Below, one piece after another: positions 11,890-20,017 of a stretch of DNA of 64,000 nt. Origin of the DNA: Peteryoungia aggregata LMG 23059. Its GTDB lineage: Bacteria; Pseudomonadota; Alphaproteobacteria; Rhizobiales; Rhizobiaceae. Each line of letters opens with the position of its first letter. The first letter of the stretch is position 1. The stretch is taken from the NCBI RefSeq assembly GCF_030814435.1, contig NZ_JAUSUW010000009.1, positions 124,001 to 188,000 of the forward strand, read 5' to 3'. Below the pieces are notes generated by a model. The model saw nothing but the letters and a program-made list of their open reading frames with translations, had not been told where the DNA came from and did no database searches. The position numbers and the translations under genes were made by a program.

Positions 11890-11907
11890 GCAATTGTCGG
11901 CAATTGC
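11890..11907. promoter_or_regulatory. Perfect inverted repeat between leuC and ppk2
   Basis: GCAATTG-TCGG-CAATTGC, a 7+4+7 palindrome in the 330-nt divergent intergenic region (11672-12001). It could be an operator for either gene; no regulator can be named. Nothing else in the gap is recognisable. Confidence 0.4.
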
Positions 11908-12001
11908 TTCGCGTGCCCCGTTACACGCACTTGTCATGAAGCAGTCGTGCAAGCATGCTTGATCTTCGTCAGGACCCGATCGCCTTGCTGGAACCCGCGC
12001 C

Positions 12002-12895
12002 ATGAACGAAGATATCCATCGCATCAAGACCGAAATTCTCGACAGTTTCGACGAGGAACTGGAGCAGCAGCTGGACGAGGAGCGCCTCGATCAACTGGTT
12101 GCCGACGGCATGGCGGAACAGACGATCGACCGGCGCGTCTATTTTCGCGAGCTCTTCCGCCTGCAGCACGAACTGGTGCGACTGCAGGACTGGGTGCAAT
12201 ACAAGAAGCTTAAGATGGTCGTGCTCTTCGAGGGCCGCGATTCGGCCGGCAAGGGTGGCGCGATCAAGCGCGTCACGCAGCGGCTCAATCCACGCGTCTG
12301 CCGCGTCGTGGCGCTGCCCGCACCCACAGAGCGCGAACGCAGCCAGTGGTATTTCCAGCGTTACGTGCAGCATCTGCCGACGGCTGGCGAAATGGTGCTG
12401 TTCGACCGCTCCTGGTACAACAGGGCGGGCGTCGAGCGGGTCATGGGTTTTTGTAGCCCGGATGAACTCGAAGAGTTCTTCCGGTCGGTCCCGGAATTCG
12501 AGCGCATGCTGGTCCGCTCCGGTGTGATCCTCGTGAAATACTGGTTCTCGATCACCGACGAGGAGCAGGAATTCCGCTTCCGTATGCGGATCAACGATCC
12601 CCTGAAGCAGTGGAAGCTGTCACCTATGGATCTTGAAAGCCGTGTTCACTGGGAGGCTTACACGCGCGCCAAGGAAGAGATGCTTGACCGGACCCACATC
12701 CCCGAAGCCCCGTGGTGGGTGGTCCAGGCCGTCGACAAGAAGAAGGCGAGGCTCAACATGATCGCCCATCTTCTGTCTCAGGTTCCCTACGAGAATGTGC
12801 CGAAAGAGACTGTCGAGCTCCCGGCTCGCGTCCGCAACGCCGATTACATTCGTCATCCGGTGCCAGCCGAAATGTATGTTCCCGAGCGCTACTGA
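12002..12895 (+). CDS. ppk2: Polyphosphate kinase 2
   Basis: Uses polyphosphate to phosphorylate nucleotides (class I PPK2, NDP to NTP) or the reverse. 297 residues. The P-loop GRDSAGKGG (residues 78-86) and the lid/Walker B segment DRSWYNR (135-141) are intact, and the QRYVQHLPTAGEMVLFDRSWYNRAG block is diagnostic. The N-terminal 50 residues are an acidic helical extension. It stands alone, with the convergent permease gene 10 nt downstream. Confidence 0.93.
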   Translation: MNEDIHRIKTEILDSFDEELEQQLDEERLDQLVADGMAEQTIDRRVYFRELFRLQHELVRLQDWVQYKKLKMVVLFEGRDSAGKGGAIKRVTQRLNPRVCRVVALPAPTERERSQWYFQRYVQHLPTAGEMVLFDRSWYNRAGVERVMGFCSPDELEEFFRSVPEFERMLVRSGVILVKYWFSITDEEQEFRFRMRINDPLKQWKLSPMDLESRVHWEAYTRAKEEMLDRTHIPEAPWWVVQAVDKKKARLNMIAHLLSQVPYENVPKETVELPARVRNADYIRHPVPAEMYVPERY

Positions 12896-12904
12896 TATCG
12901 TCAA

Positions 12905-13726
12905 TCATTCGCGCGTGCGGGCGCGCATGCGCTTCTCGAATCCTCTCAAGAGGATCGACAGCCCGATGGTCAGCACCAAATAGACATAGGCCACGATCGA
13001 ATAGGTCTCGAAAAACCGGAAGGACCCGGAGGCGTAAACCTTACCCATCTGGGTGATGTCGGCGACACCGAGCACCGAGACCAGCGAACTGTCCTTTACC
13101 ATTGCCACGAAGTCGTTTGAAAGCGGCGGAAAGATCACGCGGATGGCTTGCGGGAAGACCACCAGACGAAAACGCTGGCTGCGACTGAGGCCGAGCGCCT
13201 TGGCGGCCTCGATCTGACCCTTGTCGATCGACTGGATGCCGGCGCGGAAAATTTCGGCGATGAAGGCCGAATAGCCGATCATCAGGGCAATGATAGCCCG
13301 CCACATCAGCGAAAAGTCCCTGACGACCATCGGGTCCGTCAGCCCGATCGAGATCAGCGGTGCCGTGACAAGATTGTAGAGAGCGACAATAGCAGGCGCT
13401 CCGACGAAGGCGATGTAGAAGAGCAGCACCAGGATCGGGATACCCCGCACCACCTCCACGTAAAAGCGCGCCATCTGTCGCAGGAATGTGCTGTCCGACA
13501 TGCCGAGGAGAGCAATCAGCAGGCCGAGTGCCGTGGCCAGCAAAAAGCCGATCAGAGTAACGAACACAGTAACACCGAGGCCCGTGACCACGGTGTTGAA
13601 GACCTGAGCATAGAGGTCGCTTACAAAGATGACGATGCCGAGCGTGACCGCCAGCATGACGAAGGCGACCAGCCACCATGGGCGGTCGCCTTTTTGTTCA
13701 CCCTGAGGCAGGGTCTGAAATGCCAT
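12905..13726 (-). CDS. Amino-acid ABC transporter permease (HisM/GlnP type)
   Basis: 273-residue inner-membrane permease of a polar amino-acid importer. It has an N-terminal hydrophobic helix, then the BPD_transp_1 domain with the EAA loop (EAAKALGLSRSQRFRLVVFPQAIR). It follows the binding-protein gene by 37 nt on the same strand. No ATPase gene is present in this locus, so the ATP-binding subunit must come from elsewhere. Confidence 0.88.
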   Translation of the reverse strand: MAFQTLPQGEQKGDRPWWLVAFVMLAVTLGIVIFVSDLYAQVFNTVVTGLGVTVFVTLIGFLLATALGLLIALLGMSDSTFLRQMARFYVEVVRGIPILVLLFYIAFVGAPAIVALYNLVTAPLISIGLTDPMVVRDFSLMWRAIIALMIGYSAFIAEIFRAGIQSIDKGQIEAAKALGLSRSQRFRLVVFPQAIRVIFPPLSNDFVAMVKDSSLVSVLGVADITQMGKVYASGSFRFFETYSIVAYVYLVLTIGLSILLRGFEKRMRARTRE

Positions 13727-13763
13727 CAGTCACCCGCCTTCAGGTCGCAGGGACGGAAGGGTT

Positions 13764-14561
13764 TCATTCGCCCATCTTGTAGTCGAGGAACCACTTCTTG
13801 TTCAGCGCTTCGATCGTGCCATCGGCTTTCATCGAGGCGATGGCCGCATTCACCGGGGCCACGAGATCAGAGCCCTTGGTGAAGATGAAGCCGAAGTCTT
13901 CCGAACCGAGCGGACCGCCGATGAGCTTCAGGCCGCCGTTCGAGGAATCGACATAGCCCTTCCCGGCCGTGCTGTCCGTCAGGACCACGTCGACATCACC
14001 CGTCTTCAGCGCCTGGACGGTCGCGCCGAAGGTTTCAAACAGCTTGATGCGTGGGTTCTGCTCGTTGCCGTCGAGGATCTCGTATACGGCAGTGTAGAAG
14101 GGCGTGGTGCCCGGCTGTGCACCGACGAGACCATCCTTGAATTCGCTGAAGCTCTTGCCATCGGTGAAGCGGGTTTCATCGCCACGGACCAGCATGAACT
14201 GCTCGGAACGCATATAGGGCTCGGAGAAATCCACCTTTTCCTTGCGGTCTTCCTTGATGGTGATGCCGGTCATGCCGATGTTGAACTGACCATCCGAGAC
14301 AGCCTGGATCATCGCGTCCCAGGAGGTGTTCTGGTATTCCACCTTGAAATTCAGACGCTTGGCGATCTCGTTCATCGCGTCATATTCCCAGCCGATCTGC
14401 TGGCCCGATTTGGGGTCCACGAATTGCAGCGGCGGATAGGCGTTTTCCGTTACGACAACGACGGATTTTCCGCCGAGATCCGGCAGGTCGCTCGCATGCG
14501 CGGCGAAAGGAACAAGGGCAAGGGCGGACAGACCGGCAAGAACGGCGCGGCGGAACAGCAT
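13764..14561 (-). CDS. Amino-acid ABC transporter substrate-binding protein
   Basis: 265-residue periplasmic solute-binding protein of family 3. MLFRRAVLAGLSALALVPFAAHA is a clear Sec signal peptide. The mature part has the SBP_bac_3 hallmarks (ENAYPPLQFVDPKSGQQIGWEYDAMNEIAKRL; GMTGITIKEDRKEKVDFSEPY). The ATG at 14561 follows GGGAGATTTCC; the longer frame to 14651 was rejected. Ligand likely an amino acid, unspecified. Confidence 0.9.
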   Translation of the reverse strand: MLFRRAVLAGLSALALVPFAAHASDLPDLGGKSVVVVTENAYPPLQFVDPKSGQQIGWEYDAMNEIAKRLNFKVEYQNTSWDAMIQAVSDGQFNIGMTGITIKEDRKEKVDFSEPYMRSEQFMLVRGDETRFTDGKSFSEFKDGLVGAQPGTTPFYTAVYEILDGNEQNPRIKLFETFGATVQALKTGDVDVVLTDSTAGKGYVDSSNGGLKLIGGPLGSEDFGFIFTKGSDLVAPVNAAIASMKADGTIEALNKKWFLDYKMGE

Positions 14562-14786
14562 GGAAATCTCCCGAATTGTGGCAGCGCAGAGTGTCACATC
14601 TTGTTCCATGCTGGCAAGGACTGCCAACGCGACGACGAACACCTGACGCAACTTGTTCTAGCAGTGCCGGTGGGGTGGGTGGTTCTGTTTTTCAGACCTT
14701 AACTGGAAAAACTGCCTTCTGGCGGCGCCCTCCAGCAAACGATATCCCTTCGGGCAATTTTCCTCGCTGTTCCAAGGGATAAGTTC

Positions 14787-15293
14787 ATGCTCAAGCGATC
14801 CGCAGTTCTGGCCATCAGCCTAGGCTTGTTCACGCCTTTGACCTACCCCGCTATGGTCTCTGCCCAGGAGGCTGTCGTCGCCGCGGTCGACAAGGAAGCC
14901 TTGTTCACAAGTGCCGATCCGAAGCTGCATGCCAACAAGCAGGTCGTCTATCACATCATGCGCGACCTCTTGGAAGCCGGGCATTGGGACAAGGCCGATC
15001 AGTTCCTGACCGAGCGCTACCTCCAGCACAATCCGAACGTCCCTTCGGGTCGTGATACCGTCGTCGGGTTTTTCACTCAGGTCCTGAAGGTCGAAAAGAA
15101 GCCGATCCCCGAGAAACTGTCGACACCAGTGGCATTCGTCACCGCCGAGGGCGACCTGGTCACGGTTGCCATCGTTCGGGAGGAGAAGGACCCGAAGGAT
15201 CCTTCCAAGACCTATACCACCACCTGGTACGACACCTGGCGCATCGTCGACGGAAAGGCCGACGAGCACTGGGATTCGGCAATCAAGGAATAA
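14787..15293 (+). CDS. Secreted SnoaL-like (NTF2-fold) protein
   Basis: 168 residues with a signal peptide (MLKRSAVLAISLGLFTPLTYPAMVSA) and a SnoaL-like fold segment: YHIMRDLLEAGHWDKADQFLTERYLQHNPNVPSGRDTVVGFF is typical of predicted SnoaL-like aldol-condensation proteins. The pattern Q-H-N-P with later TTWYDTWRIVDGKADEHWD matches this group. Reaction unknown. Divergent from the ABC binding-protein gene. Confidence 0.8.
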   Translation: MLKRSAVLAISLGLFTPLTYPAMVSAQEAVVAAVDKEALFTSADPKLHANKQVVYHIMRDLLEAGHWDKADQFLTERYLQHNPNVPSGRDTVVGFFTQVLKVEKKPIPEKLSTPVAFVTAEGDLVTVAIVREEKDPKDPSKTYTTTWYDTWRIVDGKADEHWDSAIKE

Positions 15294-15295
15294 AG

Positions 15296-15332
15296 TAAAA
15301 GCGGGCCACCCTCGTTTCCGCAGGTGGCCCGC
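15296..15332 (-). terminator. Terminator after the aldo/keto reductase
   Basis: Stem GCGGGCCACC / GGTGGCCCGC (15301-15310 and 15323-15332). On the minus strand it is followed by TTTTACTTT, so it ends the 15363-16193 gene; it may also slow the convergent plus-strand gene. Confidence 0.82.
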
Positions 15333-15362
15333 ACAATTCTGATCAGTCGTGTCTCACGTGAA

Positions 15363-16193
15363 TCAGAAGGTTGCCGTCTTCGGATCCGGTCCGATGCGAG
15401 CGCCCGCGTCATCCAGTCCGTTCAGTCTGTCCAGATCCTCCGCCGACAGCTTGAAGTCGAAAACCTTGAAGTTCTCGACGATGCGCGACGGCGTGACCGA
15501 CTTCGGGATGACCACAAGGCCATTCTCGATATGCCAGCGAATGATCACTTGAGCTGGTGTGCGGCCAAGTTTCTGGGCAATCTCTGCGATGACAGGATGG
15601 CCAAGCAGCTTGCCCTGGCCAAGGGGGCTCCAGGACTGCGTGGCGATCTTGTGCTTCTCGTGGAAGGCGCGGGTTTCGCGCTGCTGGAAGTCAGGGTGAA
15701 GCTCGATCTGGTTGATGACAGGCACGACGCCGGTCTCGGCCACGATCTTTTCGATATGCTCCGGATAGAAGTTCGACACGCCGATCGACTTCGCCCGACC
15801 TTCCTCTTTCAGCGATACAAGGGCCTTCCAGGTGTCGACGAAGAGGCCACGATGCGCTGACGGCCAGTGGATGAGATAAAGGTCGACGTAATCAGTGCCG
15901 AGGCGCTTGAGGCTCGCTTCGAAAGCCTTCAGCGTCTGCTCGTAACCTTGATCCGTGTTCCACAGCTTGGTGGTCAGAAAGATGTCGGAGCGCGGAAGGC
16001 CGGACTGGCGGATGCCTTCTCCCACCCCCTGCTCGTTTTCATAGACGGCCGCCGTGTCGACATGCCGATAGCCGGCGTCGAGTGCTGCCTTGACCGCCGG
16101 TGCCGCCTCATTGTCGGGCGTTTGCCACACACCAAGGCCAACCTGCGGGATGCGGGTGCCATCATGCAGCGAAAGGTAAAGCTGATCTGTCAT
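15363..16193 (-). CDS. Aldo/keto reductase
   Basis: NADPH-dependent oxidoreductase with a TIM-barrel fold, 276 residues. The catalytic tetrad is visible: Asp46, Tyr51 (HVDTAAVYENE), Lys76 (TTKLW) and His109 (LIHWP). The cofactor motif IPKSVTPSRIVENF is intact. It resembles 2,5-diketo-D-gluconate reductase-type enzymes; substrate not determinable. Confidence 0.92.
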   Translation of the reverse strand: MTDQLYLSLHDGTRIPQVGLGVWQTPDNEAAPAVKAALDAGYRHVDTAAVYENEQGVGEGIRQSGLPRSDIFLTTKLWNTDQGYEQTLKAFEASLKRLGTDYVDLYLIHWPSAHRGLFVDTWKALVSLKEEGRAKSIGVSNFYPEHIEKIVAETGVVPVINQIELHPDFQQRETRAFHEKHKIATQSWSPLGQGKLLGHPVIAEIAQKLGRTPAQVIIRWHIENGLVVIPKSVTPSRIVENFKVFDFKLSAEDLDRLNGLDDAGARIGPDPKTATF

Positions 16194-16346
16194 ATTGAAA
16201 TCTCCAGGTCGGGGATGGTCAACGCAATGGATGCGGAAGGAAAATGGAGCGGTAAAATCCGGGCTCCGATGCCGGCCGCCTTTCCTAACTAGTCCGATCC
16301 GGCCGCGATAAAAGAGGCATGCGGTCCAATTCGCCTGAACGGGATA

Positions 16347-16904
16347 TCAGAGAACCTGAAGGATCGTCCTGCGGTCAAGATGCGGCAGGAGGCGGCACAT
16401 GTCCCGGTGGCGAATGGCTACGCATCCCTCCGTCGGCGTGAAGCCCGGTCTTGCAATGTGGAAGAAGATCGCCGATCCGCAGCCCCTCTTTCGCATGCGC
16501 ATGTTCCAGTCCATCACGACGCAGATGTCATAGAGTTCGTCCACGCGCTCGATACGTTCGTGGCTTGCCGTGAAGGGCGCGCGAACCGGGCGATTGTAGT
16601 TTGGGTGACCATTGGCGTCGCACCAGAGCATGTCGCTGCGGGTGCGCAGCAGCCGGAGCTGGCTTTGTGGCGGCTTGATGCGATCACCTCGGTGATAGGC
16701 ATAGAGGAGGGGCATGCTGGCAATCGGCGTTGCGCCATCACCCTCGCGCTTGCGGCTCGTCCTGCCGCTTCGGCCGATGGCCGCGGGAATGCTGAGGGTA
16801 CCCGCTTGTAGAATAGCCCGGCGTTGGTCGCGCGGAGCCGAGCGGACCACAATACGGGCCAAAGTCTTTCGTTGCTGTCGCGAAACCTTCGGTCTCTTGG
16901 TCAC
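16347..16904 (-). CDS. L,D-transpeptidase (YkuD-like) catalytic-domain protein
   Basis: 185 residues with the active-site motif HIARPGFTPTEGCVAI: His149 and nucleophile Cys161 in the HXn-(S/T)xGC arrangement of L,D-transpeptidases, which crosslink peptidoglycan or attach proteins to it. Start is a GTG. The basic N-terminus (TKRPKVSRQQRKTLARIVVR) shows no signal peptide or membrane helix, unusual for a periplasmic enzyme. Upstream of, and divergent from, an OmpR-type regulator gene. Confidence 0.82.
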   Translation of the reverse strand: MTKRPKVSRQQRKTLARIVVRSAPRDQRRAILQAGTLSIPAAIGRSGRTSRKREGDGATPIASMPLLYAYHRGDRIKPPQSQLRLLRTRSDMLWCDANGHPNYNRPVRAPFTASHERIERVDELYDICVVMDWNMRMRKRGCGSAIFFHIARPGFTPTEGCVAIRHRDMCRLLPHLDRRTILQVL

Positions 16905-17029
16905 GACTTTTTGCCTTGTTCGTGATTATTGTTGTACGCTGAGCTCTTCAACTGCTGCAACAACGACTTACATGCCGTGCAAGAGGGCAGCAAGGCCTTC
17001 GCCGATGGACCATTCTGGAAGGATGACGG

Positions 17030-17713
17030 ATGACGACGCGGACCATTCTGCTCGTGGATGACGACGATGATCTGAGGCAGATCCTGGTCGAGCAGCTCTC
17101 GCTTTACGAAGAGTTCTCGCTGCTTCAGGAAAGTAACGCCACCCGCGCCATGCAGACGGCCAAGACTGCGCAGGTCGATCTGATGATCATGGACGTTGGT
17201 CTGCCGGACATGGACGGTCGTGAAGCCGTGAAGCTGCTGCGCAAGGGCGGGTTCAAGTCACCGGTGATCATGCTCACCGGGCATGACACGGATTCCGATA
17301 CGATCCTCGGCCTTGAGGCAGGTGCCAACGATTACGTCACCAAACCCTTCCGCTTCGCCGTTCTGCTGGCCCGCATCCGGGCGCAGCTACGCCAATACGA
17401 GCAGAGCGAAGATGCGACCTTCGGCGTCGGTCCCTATCTGTTCAAGCCGAGCCAGAAGCTGCTGACCACCGACGATGGCAAGAAGATCAGGCTGACGGAG
17501 AAGGAATCGGCGATCATCCGATACCTCTACCGCGCTGGCCAGAAAGTGGTCACGCGAGACGTGCTGCTTGAGGAGGTCTGGGGTTACAATTCTGGAGTAA
17601 CCACCCACACGCTCGAAACCCATGTCTATCGTCTTCGTCAGAAGATCGAGCGCGATCCGTCAAATGCAGAGATTCTGGTGACGGAAAACGGCGGCTACAA
17701 GATCGTTCCCTGA
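17030..17713 (+). CDS. OmpR-family response regulator (CenR-like)
   Basis: 227-residue two-component regulator. Receiver domain 1-120: acidic pocket DDDDD at 10-14, phosphoacceptor Asp55 (LMIMDVGLPDMDG), Thr83 and Lys105 (TKPF). The C-terminal winged helix (130-227) ends TLETHVYRLRQKIE...ENGGYKIV. No histidine kinase gene is adjacent, so it is an orphan in this locus. Sequence style resembles CenR envelope regulators of alphaproteobacteria; that identity is an inference. Start follows GGAAGGATGACGG. Confidence 0.9.
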   Translation: MTTRTILLVDDDDDLRQILVEQLSLYEEFSLLQESNATRAMQTAKTAQVDLMIMDVGLPDMDGREAVKLLRKGGFKSPVIMLTGHDTDSDTILGLEAGANDYVTKPFRFAVLLARIRAQLRQYEQSEDATFGVGPYLFKPSQKLLTTDDGKKIRLTEKESAIIRYLYRAGQKVVTRDVLLEEVWGYNSGVTTHTLETHVYRLRQKIERDPSNAEILVTENGGYKIVP

Positions 17714-17735
17714 TTGGGATCAGGATGCATCATGC

Positions 17736-17777
17736 CGGGGATGAGGATGACCGACGGGTCGTCACTCTCCCCGTTTT
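17736..17777 (+). terminator. Terminator after the response regulator
   Basis: Long hairpin: CGGGGA / TCCCCG, GAG / CTC and GATGACC / GGTCGTC with small bulges around a GACG loop, then TTTT. 22 nt after the stop. Confidence 0.75.
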
Positions 17778-17837
17778 GCGTTATGCACTGTCGACGCTGC
17801 GATCGAAATCGCCAACCGCCTGCAGAGGATGAACGCC

Positions 17838-18293
17838 ATGGCACTCAGCGACGACATCGAGCTATTGTCGGAATTGCCGCTCTTCTCTGGGCTGGACACG
17901 GATCAGATCCGACTGATCGCCTTCGGAGCAGAGCATCGACAGGTCGCCGCAGGCCAGGCGCTCTTCAGAGAAAAGGCGCCGGCCGAATGCGCCTATGTGA
18001 TCGCGCGCGGCGAAATCGAGCTCTACGTGATCGGCCGGGATGGCAAACCTCATCTCGAGACGCGTGTCGGGCCGGGCGTGATGCTGTCTGAGCTCGCACT
18101 GGTGACCATGGTGGAGCGTAAATACACCGCGGTTGCTGCGCAGGATGTCGAAGTCATCCGTATCACGCGCGCGCTTTTTCACCGGCTGCTTGAGGAATAT
18201 CCGCAGATGGCCCGCCAGGTCGAGGGCAGGATCAAGCAGTCCCTGACCGCATTGATCGAAGGGTCTGAAGCCCTGGCGCCGCGCTTCAAATAA
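17838..18293 (+). CDS. Cyclic-nucleotide-binding domain protein
   Basis: 151 residues forming a single cNMP-binding (CAP_ED) beta-roll (LFSGLDTDQIRLIAFGAEHRQVAAGQALFREKAPAE; RGEIELYVIG) with a short C-terminal helix and no DNA-binding helix-turn-helix. It probably senses a nucleotide or acts as a partner subunit. The start was chosen because AGAGG lies 9 nt upstream of this ATG; the ATG at 17829 is too close to that RBS. Convergent with xth. Confidence 0.82.
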   Translation: MALSDDIELLSELPLFSGLDTDQIRLIAFGAEHRQVAAGQALFREKAPAECAYVIARGEIELYVIGRDGKPHLETRVGPGVMLSELALVTMVERKYTAVAAQDVEVIRITRALFHRLLEEYPQMARQVEGRIKQSLTALIEGSEALAPRFK

Positions 18294-18315
18294 ATAGCTT
18301 GCTGTCTATCGCCTG

Positions 18316-19122
18316 CTATGCGGCCTTGAAGTGTGCTGTCACTGGCACATGGTCGGAAGGTTGGGTCCAGCCGCGCGCTTCTTTCATCACGTCAATGCCT
18401 GTGAGCAGCGGTGCCAGATCCGAAGAGGACCAGACATGGTCGAGGCGCCGGCCGCGATCGGCTGCCGCCCAATCCTTGGCGCGGTAGCTCCACCACGTGT
18501 AGAGCTTCTCAGAGGCCGGCACCTGCTGGCGCATCAGGTCCACCCACTTGCCCTGTCGCATGATGTCGAGCAGTCCTTCGGTTTCCACTGGCGTGTGACT
18601 GACGATCTTCAGCATCTGCTTGTGCGACCAGACGTCGTGTTCCAGCGGCGCAATATTGAGATCGCCGACCAGAATGGAGCCGGTGTTCGGCTCCGCCTCG
18701 GCGGAGAGCAGCTTCATCTCTTCGATGAAATCGAGCTTGTGGCCGAATTTGGGGTTCAAGTCGCGGTTCGGTTCGTCTCCACCTGCCGGAACATAGAAAT
18801 TGTGCAGGCGGATCCGACGGCCGGCCCATTCGAAGACAGCCGAGATGTGGCGGCTGTCGCCGACACCGCAATAGTCCTGGCGATGATCCTCGGTGAGCGG
18901 CATCTTGGAGCAGATCGCCACCCCGTGATAGCCTTTCTGGCCATGGATCACGATGTGGGAATAACCAAGAGCCGCAATTGCTTCGGCGGGGAACTGGTCA
19001 TTCTGGCATTTGATCTCCTGCAGGCACAGGATGTCCGGGTTTACCCGTTTCAGAAAATCCTCGACGATCGGCAGGCGTAGGCGCACCGAGTTGATATTCC
19101 AGGTGGTGATCGCGAGGCTCAT
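18316..19122 (-). CDS. xth: Exodeoxyribonuclease III / AP endonuclease
   Basis: Mg-dependent EEP-fold nuclease for base-excision repair, 268 residues. Key blocks: TWNINSVRLRLP (metal-binding Asn), CLQEIKCQ (Glu), YVPAGGDEPNRD, GDLNIAP (Asp-Asn) and the C-terminal SDHVPV with catalytic His. The start MSLAITTWNINS matches the family; the longer frame to 19221 adds an implausible leader. Same strand as lolA and ftsK. Confidence 0.94.
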   Translation of the reverse strand: MSLAITTWNINSVRLRLPIVEDFLKRVNPDILCLQEIKCQNDQFPAEAIAALGYSHIVIHGQKGYHGVAICSKMPLTEDHRQDYCGVGDSRHISAVFEWAGRRIRLHNFYVPAGGDEPNRDLNPKFGHKLDFIEEMKLLSAEAEPNTGSILVGDLNIAPLEHDVWSHKQMLKIVSHTPVETEGLLDIMRQGKWVDLMRQQVPASEKLYTWWSYRAKDWAAADRGRRLDHVWSSSDLAPLLTGIDVMKEARGWTQPSDHVPVTAHFKAA

Positions 19123-19180
19123 GGGCGCTACCTTGTTGTCCGTCCCCGCGTCTTTATGGGATTTGCTGCGCCCTGAACAG

Positions 19181-19216
19181 AAAAAGGCGGCGAACCTTGT
19201 GGGTCTCGCCACCTTC
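19181..19216 (-). terminator. Terminator after lolA
   Basis: On the minus strand AAGGTGGCGAGACC pairs with GGTTCGCCGCCTT (one wobble, one bulge, CACAA loop), followed by TTTTTCTG. It separates lolA from xth. Confidence 0.85.
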
Positions 19217-19241
19217 TCCACAATCAGGCATCTGAGGAAGT

Positions 19242-19895
19242 TCAGCCGCGCTTCTGTCCATGCACTTCCGCATAGGGAATTTCGAAAACACTCGGGTCAA
19301 ACTGTAGGCCGCTCTGTACATTGAAGATCATCACCGAAGTGTCCTTCTTCTGCATGTCGGTGATCGTCCACTGGCGCAACTCGTAGGACTTGGGATCGAA
19401 CATCAGGGTGATGGTCGAGTCGCCGAAGATCGTTCGGTCGCCGAGCACAATCGTTGTCAGATCGGCCTCCTGCTTCACGTCGCGGACCATCTGGTTGCCA
19501 AGATCGATGCGTTCAGCAAGCAAGAGGCTGAGCGGCGTCTTGTTGAGGGGGTAGAGGTCCCAGGTCTTCAGCTTTGTATTGCCGATGACCACGTTCTTGC
19601 CGTCGGAAATCACGCGCATCGGCGAGGGTTTTTCGTAGTTGAAGCGCAGTTTGCCCGGGCGTTCAATAAAGAACTTGCCGCCGGTCTGCTCGCCGCGCGG
19701 ACCGAACTGGACGAATTCGCCCATCATCGTCTTCACGCTCGAGAAGTGGTCAGCGATCTGCTGGGCTGCGCTCGGCGCAGCGAAGACGGGGAACGGCAGG
19801 GCGGCGCATGCCATGAATGCGGCCGTTCCCAGCACGAACTTGCGACGGCTGGCCATCACCGGCATGCGTGCGTCGCGTTCAGTTTTGTCGGTCAT
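19242..19895 (-). CDS. lolA: Outer-membrane lipoprotein carrier LolA-family protein
   Basis: Periplasmic chaperone that ferries lipoproteins to the outer membrane. 217 residues; N-terminal signal around SRRKFVLGTAAFMACAALPFPVFAAP with a twin-arginine-like RR. The LolA fold follows (VKTMMGEFVQFGPRGEQTGGKFFIERPGKLRFNYEKPSP). The ATG at 19895 sits 6 nt after AAGGAG; the ATG at 19910 would overlap that RBS. Lies downstream of ftsK, a conserved rhizobial order. Confidence 0.88.
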   Translation of the reverse strand: MTDKTERDARMPVMASRRKFVLGTAAFMACAALPFPVFAAPSAAQQIADHFSSVKTMMGEFVQFGPRGEQTGGKFFIERPGKLRFNYEKPSPMRVISDGKNVVIGNTKLKTWDLYPLNKTPLSLLLAERIDLGNQMVRDVKQEADLTTIVLGDRTIFGDSTITLMFDPKSYELRQWTITDMQKKDTSVMIFNVQSGLQFDPSVFEIPYAEVHGQKRG

Positions 19896-20017
19896 GCGGT
19901 ACTCCTTCATATGCTCATGGTTTCGCCGAAAAAGGCGGCGGCTTCATGGCCATGATTGCCAGTGCCGCTGTGGCAACTCGTCCGGGGCCTGTTGTTCCAC
20001 GGCGAGCTGAACCGATC

